From assembly GCA_944323485.1 (NCBI GenBank), contig CALUSR010000005.1, positions 1 to 64,000 of the forward strand: a stretch of 64,000 nt of DNA. The letters are read 5' to 3'. The DNA is from Candidatus Gastranaerophilales bacterium (GTDB lineage Bacteria > Cyanobacteriota > Vampirovibrionia > Gastranaerophilales > CAJFVJ01). Under the pieces are notes generated by a model. The model did not search any database and was not told the DNA's origin. It worked only from the letters and a program-made list of their open reading frames with translations. This document shows, piece by piece, positions 17,368-24,178 of this stretch. Position 1 is the stretch's first letter. Each line of letters opens with the position of its first letter. Made by a program: the position numbers and the translations under genes.

Positions 17368-17937
17368 ATGAGAAAAATTTTTATTATTTTATTTTTTCTA
17401 TTTTTGACAATACAGCCATCGGGCGCATTGACTCTTGAGGGCGGAGTGACATACACTGTTGAGACCGCCAGAGCTGCTGCGTTCGATGGTGTTGCGACAA
17501 AGATTGATATGAGTCCATACAAAGAATATTTAAAAGACCTATATACTTTAACAAATCAGTCCTGTATTGAAAGAGGTATATATTACTTAGATGCCAGTTA
17601 TGGTGAACCTAGGAGATTAGGAGGCTTTTATACTTTTGGAATATTAACTACTTATGCAATAGTTTATAAAAGAGAGCCATATCATACATATTATTATTCC
17701 AGGAATGGAACCCTACTCCGAATTGATATAATAACTAAAAAAACTCAAAAATATCCGATAAAAGAAGCAGCATATACACCAACCGGAGAATTAAAAGCTG
17801 TTATTTTTCATGTTTCAGACCAAGAGGGATATAGTTTTGATAGAGATGGAAAATTTTTAGGTCACTGGATAGGTGACTATAGATATACGGAAAAAGGGCG
17901 AAAAATCCCATGGTCAAAAAGAAAATCATTAAACTAG
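17368..17937 (+). CDS. Secreted hypothetical protein, third gene of the hicAB transcript
   Basis: 189 residues. A clear signal peptide (RKIFIILFFLFLTIQPSGA, cleavage near residue 20) is followed by a soluble domain. The middle has YYYSRNGTLLRIDI and FDRDGKFLGHWIGDY, short beta-hairpin-like units. The N-terminal segment TYTVETARAAAFDG looks conserved in style, but I do not know the family. The 3-nt gap to hicB implies cotranscription, which is odd for a periplasmic or secreted product of a toxin-antitoxin operon. The 3' end meets the remnant of a minus-strand gene. Confidence 0.7.
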   Translation: MRKIFIILFFLFLTIQPSGALTLEGGVTYTVETARAAAFDGVATKIDMSPYKEYLKDLYTLTNQSCIERGIYYLDASYGEPRRLGGFYTFGILTTYAIVYKREPYHTYYYSRNGTLLRIDIITKKTQKYPIKEAAYTPTGELKAVIFHVSDQEGYSFDRDGKFLGHWIGDYRYTEKGRKIPWSKRKSLN

Positions 17938-18045
17938 ACATTTCTGATAGTATCTCTCATTCCCTGTTTGTTGTCTTTGATAGCACCTCTGACCATAGAA
18001 AGCCCTGACTGGTTCATCCACTGCTGGAAGAGTTTCTGCCCAAAA
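17934..18045 (-). pseudogene. C-terminal fragment of an unidentified gene
   Basis: The minus strand reads FGQKLFQQWMNQSGLSMVRG then AIKDNKQGMRDTIRNV and a stop, with well-formed codons but no start or upstream domain. It looks like the tail of a deleted gene. The family is not recognised. It may belong to the same decayed prophage as the tail gene at 16408. Confidence 0.4.
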
Positions 18046-18134
18046 AACAAGAATTATAAAGATATCCTGCCGATTTGCTTTTTCTTTTCAATGATTATAC
18101 AATCTCTGTATCCAATCACAGCAGGAGAACACTC

Positions 18135-18449
18135 ATGACACAGCAGGTCATAAACCTCAAGGACATCGAATATACTGACACCATCAACAAAAAACTCGTC
18201 TTCGACAACGAGCAGAGCTCGCTTACTCTGATATCATTCAAAGCAGGCTCACAACGGGCAATTCACTGCGATGAAAAAGACGAAGTTGCTCAAATAATAG
18301 AAGGTTCTGCAGAAATAACCATAGGCGACAGAACATATCACCTCAATGAAGGCGATATGATAGTTATGCCCGCAAAAACTCCTCACGGTCTCAAAGCCGT
18401 CAAAGATACAAAAATGCTCCTGCTCAGACCAAAACACGTACACAACTGA
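18135..18449 (+). CDS. Small cupin-domain protein
   Basis: 104 residues from the ATG at 18135, with AGGAG 9 nt upstream. One cupin barrel: motif 1 is near FKAGSQRAIHCDEKDEVAQIIEGSAEI (His/Glu ligands) and motif 2 is YHLNEGDMIVMPAKTPHGLKA. Single-domain cupins like this bind a metal and often a small ligand; many are sugar- or antibiotic-related, or act with oxidoreductases. The exact role is unknown. A C-GCAxxG-C-C family gene follows 20 nt later and is likely cotranscribed. Confidence 0.88.
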   Translation: MTQQVINLKDIEYTDTINKKLVFDNEQSSLTLISFKAGSQRAIHCDEKDEVAQIIEGSAEITIGDRTYHLNEGDMIVMPAKTPHGLKAVKDTKMLLLRPKHVHN

Positions 18450-18469
18450 TATTCTCAAGAGAAAATATA

Positions 18470-18919
18470 ATGGGTGAAAAATCAAAAAAAGCAAAAGACC
18501 TTTTCCTCAACGGTTACAACTGTGCGCAATCTGTCTTCTGTGCATTTTGCGAAGATTTTGACATAAGCTTTGAACAAGGGCTCAAACTTTCATCCTCTTT
18601 TGGCGGAGGTATGGGAAGACTGAGAGAAGTTTGCGGAACTGTCAGCGCAATGTTTATGATAGCCGGATTGAAATACGGCTACACCGAAAACAACAACGAC
18701 GAAGTCAAAGCAAAACACTACAAACTTATCCAGGAACTTGCCGAAAAATTCAGACAAAAACACGGTACAATAATATGCAGGGAGCTTCTCAACAAAGAAC
18801 CTGACGGGTATATCCCGGAAAAACGAACAAAAGAATATTATGCAAAACGACCCTGCGCAAAATTTGTAGAATATGCAGCAGAAATAATTGAAGAAAAACT
18901 TATGAATCATATTTCTTAA
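18470..18919 (+). CDS. C_GCAxxG_C_C family redox-type protein
   Basis: 149 residues. The family's Cys pattern is visible: NGYNCAQSVFCAF, then FGGGMGRLREVCGTVSAMFM, IICRELL and PCAKFVEYAAEII. These proteins are predicted to bind a metal or cofactor through the conserved Cys residues and occur mainly in anaerobes. It is probably an operon partner of the cupin gene, which suggests a shared anaerobic redox or metal function. No function is experimentally clear for the family, as far as I know. Confidence 0.85.
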   Translation: MGEKSKKAKDLFLNGYNCAQSVFCAFCEDFDISFEQGLKLSSSFGGGMGRLREVCGTVSAMFMIAGLKYGYTENNNDEVKAKHYKLIQELAEKFRQKHGTIICRELLNKEPDGYIPEKRTKEYYAKRPCAKFVEYAAEIIEEKLMNHIS

Positions 18920-18959
18920 ACCATTACATCTTCTGAATTATTCTTTTTGAGAAGACATA

Positions 18960-18968
18960 TGCTAAAAT
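18960..18968 (+). promoter_or_regulatory. Extended -10 promoter (TGCTAAAAT)
   Basis: TGCTAAAAT (TG-N-TAAAAT) lies 34 bp before the GTG start at 19002. The same motif recurs before ssrA, fdtA and, in variants, other genes in the window. No clear -35 box is present. Confidence 0.5.
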
Positions 18969-19001
18969 GATTTTGGTTTATCAAAATCGGAAAATAGCGC
19001 T

Positions 19002-19523
19002 GTGGGTCGAATCCTAAGAACTATCGTAGCAATAGTTATCAGTATATTATGGATTAGCATATCTGCTTTTTTGTTCTTGAATATGGCAAGTTACAAAATA
19101 GTATGTAAAAAAAGCACTGGAAATTGTATTTTGGCAAAAAAGACAACTCTTGAAAAAACTTATACAAAATATAAAGAAATACCAATTGCCTCAATAAAAA
19201 ATGCGGTATTGAAAAAAGAAGAAAGAAGAGAAAAAGAAACCAGAAACGGAAGACGCAGAACACGAACCGTATACTATTATACTCTTTGTTTTGAAACCTC
19301 AAGAGCACCTATCTGTACTTTTTACAATACATCTTCATACTCAAAAGCCATAGAGACCGAAAGAAACTTCAACAGATATCTCCAAAACTCGCAAAATGTT
19401 TTTGAGCTGACAAAAGAAAACAACTCGGGTATTTTGGCAATTATATTCATTCTTATAGGTTTTTCATTCCCATTCATTGCTTATTTTGCGAAACCATCGG
19501 CAAATAATGATTTGAACGGCTAA
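19002..19523 (+). CDS. Two-TM membrane protein with conserved Cys pairs, paralog A
   Basis: 173 residues with a GTG start. An N-terminal TM (about 5-28) is followed by a domain with C-x7-C (VCKKSTGNCIL), IPIASIKNAVLKKEER, a basic segment, YYYTLCFETSRAPICTF, and a C-terminal TM (about 145-165). It is homologous to the next three genes and most like the one at 20224. The soluble domain has the strand-hairpin pattern of bacterial PH-like (bPH/DUF304-style) membrane proteins, which is inference. The conserved Cys residues could form disulfides if the domain is periplasmic. Confidence 0.65.
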   Translation: MGRILRTIVAIVISILWISISAFLFLNMASYKIVCKKSTGNCILAKKTTLEKTYTKYKEIPIASIKNAVLKKEERREKETRNGRRRTRTVYYYTLCFETSRAPICTFYNTSSYSKAIETERNFNRYLQNSQNVFELTKENNSGILAIIFILIGFSFPFIAYFAKPSANNDLNG

Positions 19524-19532
19524 GGATTGATT

Positions 19533-20090
19533 ATGACTAAATTACAAAGAACAAAACTACTTATTATGCTGGCTCTTTTTTCTGCAATGTTATTGTTCTC
19601 AAGCGCAGGCTTATTTGCAATTTTTTCAGCAACCACAAAAAACATAACCTGCGACCGAAGCAAAGATATGTGTACAATTACAAGACAGAGAATAATAGAC
19701 CTTTCCCCTGATGTCTCTTATATACGACTATCAAAAATAAAACGCTCTTATACCAAATCAAAAACAAAGACAAGGCGCACCTATTCAAGTACTTATGGAC
19801 GTTTTGTCAACGAAACAAAAACACATTATTACCTTTGTCTTGAAACTACCGAGAAGAAATGTTTGCTAATATTTGATGGAACAGAATTTCGATTAGATGA
19901 CATATATAAAGCGGATGACAAAATTAACAGCTATTTGAAATCAAACGAACAATACCTCAAAGCAAAGATAACAAAAACAAAAGATATACTTGCCGGATTA
20001 TATATACTAGCTCTGGGACTGTTTGTGCCGGGTTTTCTTATGCTAAAATTTAGCGAAGTAAAAGACCTAAAAGAAATACAAAGCCGTTAA
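19533..20090 (+). CDS. Two-TM membrane protein with conserved Cys pairs, paralog B
   Basis: 185 residues from the ATG at 19533, with AAGGA 6 nt upstream (the in-frame TTG at 19527 is too close to it). N-terminal TM about 10-35. The soluble domain has ITCDRSKDMCTITRQR, IRLSKIKRSYTKS and YYLCLETTEKKCLLIF, with a C-terminal TM about 155-172. It shares the C-x6-C and C-x8-C pattern of paralog A but is closer to the gene at 20802. It starts 9 nt after paralog A, so A and B form a two-gene unit that has been duplicated. Confidence 0.65.
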   Translation: MTKLQRTKLLIMLALFSAMLLFSSAGLFAIFSATTKNITCDRSKDMCTITRQRIIDLSPDVSYIRLSKIKRSYTKSKTKTRRTYSSTYGRFVNETKTHYYLCLETTEKKCLLIFDGTEFRLDDIYKADDKINSYLKSNEQYLKAKITKTKDILAGLYILALGLFVPGFLMLKFSEVKDLKEIQSR

Positions 20091-20182
20091 AAAACTCATC
20101 AAATGTCCGATAAATACAAATATTAACTCCATACATTTTATGAATTATTTTTGCATAACACCAAAAAAGCAGCCTGATTGTA

Positions 20183-20191
20183 TGTTAAAAT
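20183..20191 (+). promoter_or_regulatory. Extended -10 promoter (TGTTAAAAT) of the second paralog pair
   Basis: TGTTAAAAT lies 33 bp before the ATG at 20224, the same distance as TGCTAAAAT before 19002. Each A-B pair thus seems to have its own promoter, copied with the duplication. Confidence 0.45.
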
Positions 20192-20223
20192 ATTTCTTGT
20201 TTACGAATCAGGAAAGTTTCGGT

Positions 20224-20760
20224 ATGATTAATGTTTCACGTTTAATATCCGCATTAATTTTCAGCGTTATATGGATTAGTGCCTGTTTTTTTTACGGCAT
20301 CGTCACCGTAACAAATTACAAACTGATATGCCAAAAAAGCATAAATAGCTGTATGCTAACCAAAAAGAGAACTTTTGACAAAGACTTTGCTGTCTACAAA
20401 GAAGTTCCTATCTCGTCCATAAAAAAAGCAATAATTATGCAAAAGACGGAAAAACGAACAAGAAAAGTAGACGGAGAAAAAAGAACATACGATAAAATTT
20501 TTTACCAGCTGTGTTTTTACACACAAAAAGAGCCTGTCTGCACTTTCTATTACTCCACTGATAAAGAAACAGCTTTAAGCCAAAAAGACAGTATTAACAA
20601 CTATCTTTTTGCAAACAACACTCAAGATAGGTATGAAATCGCAAGCAGCAACGAAGCAAATATTCCTCTTATAGTTACATTCATAATCATGGGATGTCTT
20701 TTGCCATTTACGGCCATATCAAAAAAATCTTCAAAAAGACGTCGGTACTACGGCTCATAA
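20224..20760 (+). CDS. Two-TM membrane protein, paralog A'
   Basis: 178 residues from the ATG at 20224, preceded by AGGAAAG; an upstream in-frame ATG at 20140 spans the promoter and is rejected. N-terminal TM about 5-28, then LICQKSINSCMLTKKRTFDK, VPISSIKKAIIMQ, YQLCFYTQKEPVCTFYY, and a C-terminal TM about 148-168. It aligns along its length with the gene at 19002 (same order C-x7-C, PI(A/S)SIK, C-x9-C). The C-terminus is basic (KKSSKRRRYYGS). Confidence 0.65.
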   Translation: MINVSRLISALIFSVIWISACFFYGIVTVTNYKLICQKSINSCMLTKKRTFDKDFAVYKEVPISSIKKAIIMQKTEKRTRKVDGEKRTYDKIFYQLCFYTQKEPVCTFYYSTDKETALSQKDSINNYLFANNTQDRYEIASSNEANIPLIVTFIIMGCLLPFTAISKKSSKRRRYYGS

Positions 20761-20801
20761 CAAAAATCATTGCCCTGCAAAAAACTGAAAGGAACATTTT
20801 T

Positions 20802-21362
20802 ATGTCAACAGAGTTATTGAAAAAAAAATTATTTCTATCACTTCCTTTTGCTCTGGTGGCGCTTGGTTTCTTTATTTTTTCGCTCGTTCTGTTTTTTACG
20901 GCGGAAGATAAAGAACTGCTATGCGTACGCAGCAAAAATATGTGCACTATCTCTACCAAAAGAATTATTGATTCATCCCCGACAGAATCGTTTATAAAAT
21001 TATCAAAAATAGAAAAAGTCTATACAAAATCAGAAATAAGAGAAAGCTCTGACGGTGAAACAGCCAGGACTCACTACACACTTTGTGCAAAAACGCCTGA
21101 AAGAAGATGTCTTGAAATATTTGATTCATACGACCTTGGTGTAGCAGATCTTTATACGGCGGAAATGGATTTTAACCAATACTTGATATCCAAAAATGAA
21201 AATTTCACGGTAAAAAAAACAAAAAATCATCAAATCTGGGTAGCTTTTTTATTAATATTCTTCTCTCTCATAGGGTGGACAATATTATATGAAATAATAA
21301 GTGCAAAAAATTTAAAAAAAGTTAAATACGGCGCAAAAACTTACTACCAGACAGAAAACTAG
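20802..21362 (+). CDS. Two-TM membrane protein, paralog B'
   Basis: 186 residues from the ATG at 20802 (AAGGAAC upstream). N-terminal TM about 10-32, then LLCVRSKNMCTISTKRIIDS, FIKLSKIEKVYTKSE, YTLCAKTPERRCLEIF, and a C-terminal TM about 147-165. It aligns with the gene at 19533, including RSK.MCTI..(Q/K)RIIDxSP. It completes the A-B-A'-B' array. The divergence between copies suggests an old duplication under selection, not a recent assembly artefact. Confidence 0.65.
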   Translation: MSTELLKKKLFLSLPFALVALGFFIFSLVLFFTAEDKELLCVRSKNMCTISTKRIIDSSPTESFIKLSKIEKVYTKSEIRESSDGETARTHYTLCAKTPERRCLEIFDSYDLGVADLYTAEMDFNQYLISKNENFTVKKTKNHQIWVAFLLIFFSLIGWTILYEIISAKNLKKVKYGAKTYYQTEN

Positions 21363-21397
21363 CAAAAAAGAAAAACTCCCGGCTTTTCGGGAGTTCC
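21363..21397 (-). terminator. Rho-independent terminator of the minus-strand HTH gene
   Basis: On the minus strand, AACTCCCG-AAAA-CGGGAGTT style hairpin followed by TTTTTCTTTTTT. It terminates transcription of the gene at 21438-21659 and lies right after the plus-strand paralog B'. Confidence 0.75.
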
Positions 21398-21437
21398 TTG
21401 TGTGAGGGAGTTTCATTCATTCGTCAGCTAAAAAATC

Positions 21438-21659
21438 TTATCGACAAAGAGTTGAATGCTCTTTGAATACGGGATAGATATCTTCATATTTGCAGTTCAA
21501 CAATCTGCATATCTTGAGCACATTCTCCCCTGATGGCTGTGTCTTGTTCCACACCCAGCTGTAAACAGTTTGATGAGGCAAATCAAGTTTCTGAGCCAAC
21601 CGATAAACACTCCATCCCCGAAATTCTCTTGTCGCTTCTTTTAGATTGTTTTTTATCAT
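21438..21659 (-). CDS. Small HTH protein (Cro-like)
   Basis: 73 residues. The HTH is WSVYRLAQKLDLPHQTVYSWVWNKTQPS, with LKICRLLNCKYEDIYPV after it, as in XRE/Cro proteins. It is divergent from the S24 repressor gene at 22024 with a small gene between, the layout of a phage immunity region (Cro-like versus CI-like). It is followed by a terminator, so the divergent transcript ends here and no lytic genes remain. Confidence 0.8.
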   Translation of the reverse strand: MIKNNLKEATREFRGWSVYRLAQKLDLPHQTVYSWVWNKTQPSGENVLKICRLLNCKYEDIYPVFKEHSTLCR

Positions 21660-21673
21660 ACTCTCATATCTCC

Positions 21674-21820
21674 TTAGTCATACAAAAAATTCCTGATTGT
21701 ATTTATCGCCTCAATGTGCGATGGCAGCGAAACATGCCCGCTGTTAACCTGCTTATAATAATTAGTTAACTCAATAAAGAAATATACCTTTGATTCTCCG
21801 CTTACTTTTGTCTTAATCAT
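21674..21820 (-). CDS. Small hypothetical protein in the immunity-type region
   Basis: 48 residues from the ATG at 21820 (GAAAGG upstream; longer in-frame starts would cross the operator region). Sequence features: SGESKVYFFIELTNYYKQV and LPSHIEAINTIRNFLYD. No domain recognised. It is first in the divergent transcript, 14 nt before the Cro-like gene. Confidence 0.5.
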   Translation of the reverse strand: MIKTKVSGESKVYFFIELTNYYKQVNSGHVSLPSHIEAINTIRNFLYD

Positions 21821-21957
21821 AATCTTACCTTTCTTTTTTTGCACCTCAAAGCAAGACAGCACAACTCTTCTGCTTATCTTTGATTGTCTAAAATAAGTTC
21901 TCACAAAATTTAACTTTATTTTATGATTTGTATGTTTTGTTAATAATAAATTAAAAT

Positions 21958-21999
21958 ATTTGCTTGCAAATGTCAAGTATTTAATTTACAATTGCAAAT
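21958..21999. promoter_or_regulatory. Paired operators and promoter of the S24 repressor gene
   Basis: Two similar palindromic sites: a perfect ATTTGCTTGCAAAT at 21958-21971 and an imperfect ATTTACAATTGCAAAT at 21984-21999. A promoter fits between and over them (TTGCAA at 21965, TACAAT at 21987, 16-bp spacer), reading toward the repressor. The repressor or the Cro-like protein probably binds here. Confidence 0.6.
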
Positions 22000-22023
22000 A
22001 GGTAAGATATGGAGAAGGTTTTC

Positions 22024-22650
22024 ATGAAATTACACCAGGCAATAGAAGAAATTACGGGACTGAAAAAAAGCAAAGTGAGCTATACTGACATTGCTCAGGC
22101 TCTTGGAGTCTCAAGACAATACGCAAACCAGATAAAAGAAAAAGAACTCACTCTTGAACAGCTCAAGCAGCTTGAAGAATATTTTGACATCAAATTTAAC
22201 ATCCCTGATGAGGTTGAGGAAGCTGATTTCACAATCGTAGAACACATCAACATCTCACCTAGCTGCGGACATGGAACATCTGTTTATCACGATGTTGAAG
22301 TTACACCTGTAAAGCTAGGAAATGACCTCATCAAAAATATCTTCAAAATTTCAACCCCCAAAAGCCTCAAAACTTTTCAAGCATCTGGAGATAGTATGTC
22401 TCCCTCAATCGAAGACGGGGATATTCTCCTCGTTGATACTGATAGAAAAGACTTTCACAACGGAGGAATATTTCTGATTACTATCAATGAAGACTGGTTC
22501 ATCAAAAGACTGCGCCAGAAAATCAACGGAGACCTCGAGATTATCTCTGACAACAAGGAAAAATATCCGACAGAAACAATCAGACAGTCAGACGAAGTTA
22601 CTCTTGACATCAAAGGGCGCATAATAAAAAATCTCAGCAGAGGACTGTAA
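22024..22650 (+). CDS. LexA/CI-type repressor with S24 autoprotease domain
   Basis: 209 residues from the ATG at 22024, with GGAGAAGG 5 nt upstream (an ATG at 22009 is less well placed). N-terminal HTH: SYTDIAQALGVSRQYANQIK. The C-terminal S24 domain has the nucleophile Ser124 in SGDSMSPSIEDGDILLVD and the base Lys161 in FIKRLRQ. A Cys81-Gly82 pair in SCGHGTS is a good self-cleavage site, as in UmuD (LexA usually uses Ala-Gly). It is likely a prophage-type repressor inactivated after DNA damage. Its promoter carries two operators. Confidence 0.88.
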   Translation: MKLHQAIEEITGLKKSKVSYTDIAQALGVSRQYANQIKEKELTLEQLKQLEEYFDIKFNIPDEVEEADFTIVEHINISPSCGHGTSVYHDVEVTPVKLGNDLIKNIFKISTPKSLKTFQASGDSMSPSIEDGDILLVDTDRKDFHNGGIFLITINEDWFIKRLRQKINGDLEIISDNKEKYPTETIRQSDEVTLDIKGRIIKNLSRGL

Positions 22651-22705
22651 AAATAAAATACTTTGATAGTATAATATCTCTGTAGAAAAGAAAAAGGATT
22701 TTTTT

Positions 22706-23101
22706 ATGAAAAAAGTAATTGCTGCTCTGATTTTTTCTCTTGTTTGTCTACAGGCAATCGCAGCCTCCGCAGATTGGTTAGTAATCAGCGAAACAAGATT
22801 TTTATACCTGCCTTCAATAAAAAGAACAGGTGACATAGTTTCTGTTTGGGTAAAAATCATAAACAAAAACAACATGAAACTCTCACCAAATCAGAATGTT
22901 GCCTATACCCTTATGTATCACCAGTATGATTGCAGAAACAAGAAAGTTAAAGTAGATAAAATAATCACATACAACTCAAAAGATAAAGAACTTTCAAAAG
23001 GCAGACCAAGACTCTCATGGCAGACCATAAAACCGAATACAACCTTTGAGACAGAAGGCGGAATATTGTGCAAATATAAAATAACTAAGAAAAAGAAATA
23101 A
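22706..23101 (+). CDS. Small secreted protein, surface-adhesin-E-like
   Basis: 131 residues. Signal peptide KKVIAALIFSLVCLQAIAASA, cleavage near residue 22. The mature part begins DWLVISETRFLYLPSIKRTGDIVSVWVKI, the pattern of small periplasmic proteins annotated as surface-adhesin E. Two Cys residues (YDCRNKK, GILCKY) may form a disulfide. The domain recurs twice in the larger protein at 24179 (NWHKISENKYFDL...VSTVWVKEY). Its stop overlaps the next start (TAATG). Confidence 0.65.
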   Translation: MKKVIAALIFSLVCLQAIAASADWLVISETRFLYLPSIKRTGDIVSVWVKIINKNNMKLSPNQNVAYTLMYHQYDCRNKKVKVDKIITYNSKDKELSKGRPRLSWQTIKPNTTFETEGGILCKYKITKKKK

Positions 23102-23457
23102 TGAAAAACTTTATCCTTTTAATATTATATCTCTGTATTTTGCAGAGTAGTTCTTTTGCTTCTGACTCGGATAATATACACTGCAAAAAACTGAAGAAAA
23201 ACTACAAACTCTGTGAAATCAGAACAAATATTAATGATAAAGATATTGACCATATTATCGAAAAAGTAGTTTTCAAATGTGACACAAAAGAATTTCGCAT
23301 CCTCTCTGTTTCTGGCTTTGACAAAGAGGGGAAACTGACTTATTCTGACGGGGAACCATTTTCAAATAAAGATGCTCTCAAAAAAAATATTCTCTATGCG
23401 GTTACAAAGGGTTCTCTTGGTGAAACTTGGTATAACAGCGTTTGTTCTCATAAATAA
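23101..23457 (+). CDS. Small secreted Cys-containing protein
   Basis: 118 residues. Signal peptide about 1-20 (ILLILYLCILQSSSFA). The mature part has Cys residues in IHCKKLKKNYKLCEI, VFKCDTKEF and NSVCSHK, four in all, suiting two disulfides. It overlaps the preceding secreted protein gene by one base and resembles the C-terminal halves of the same group. Function unknown. Confidence 0.6.
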   Translation: MKNFILLILYLCILQSSSFASDSDNIHCKKLKKNYKLCEIRTNINDKDIDHIIEKVVFKCDTKEFRILSVSGFDKEGKLTYSDGEPFSNKDALKKNILYAVTKGSLGETWYNSVCSHK

Positions 23458-23536
23458 TAATGCCCTGACTTATTATTTTTTCAACAACAAACATATAAAA
23501 TTATACCTGATATTTCACATAATTTGGGAGAATCTG

Positions 23537-24088
23537 ATGGGTAAATTTTTGACGTATAAAGCGGAACTCAGGCAGTCTGATGAAGAAAACAAATGGTATA
23601 CAAAACACAATCAGCTCTTTTTCGACGACGATGAAAGAATATTCCTTGTTCCACGAAACTATTTAACAGATGGCTATACCATTCCGAACGGGCTTGCCTG
23701 GTTAGGCGGAGGAAAAATGCAATGGGATATCCGCCCGGCAATAGGACATGACTATGAATGCCAATATCACTCGGAAATTGTTGTTAAGCTTTCTGAGCAA
23801 GAACTGAGAGCAAAAGGATACCTAAAAGAAAAAAATAAATACGGAACAACTATCACAATATGCGAAAATATTCCTCCTCAATACCTTGAAGTAAGACCTA
23901 CTACTTTCAAAAAAGCGAACGATAAATTCGAACGAATGATGAAAGCTGTCAGTTCAATCAGTGAAATGCGCATTAAACTCCTGAGATTTGGCGTAAACTT
24001 CAACATCGGATGGTTGAAAACAGGTAAAAAACAAATCGACCTGAATAACCTTTACAAACAACAGCAGAAAGCACTTTCAAACTTATAA
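23537..24088 (+). CDS. DUF1353-like phage-associated protein
   Basis: 183 residues from the ATG at 23537 (GGGAGAA upstream); a longer in-frame start overlaps the preceding gene. The central region FLVPRNYLTDGYTIPNGLAW and DIRPAIGHDYECQYH follows the DUF1353 pattern (VP..F.TD.ASIP ... HDYLY), a family found in phages and near lysis genes. The C-terminal 50 residues are basic and helical. Prophage origin fits the repressor region upstream and the tail remnant at 16408. Confidence 0.6.
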   Translation: MGKFLTYKAELRQSDEENKWYTKHNQLFFDDDERIFLVPRNYLTDGYTIPNGLAWLGGGKMQWDIRPAIGHDYECQYHSEIVVKLSEQELRAKGYLKEKNKYGTTITICENIPPQYLEVRPTTFKKANDKFERMMKAVSSISEMRIKLLRFGVNFNIGWLKTGKKQIDLNNLYKQQQKALSNL

Positions 24089-24178
24089 GTTATTTATAAA
24101 CGACATCTACATCTTTATTTCTTTTGCCAAAACTTTATGATATCATATTGAAAAAGAAATATGAGGTTTTAGTAAATT

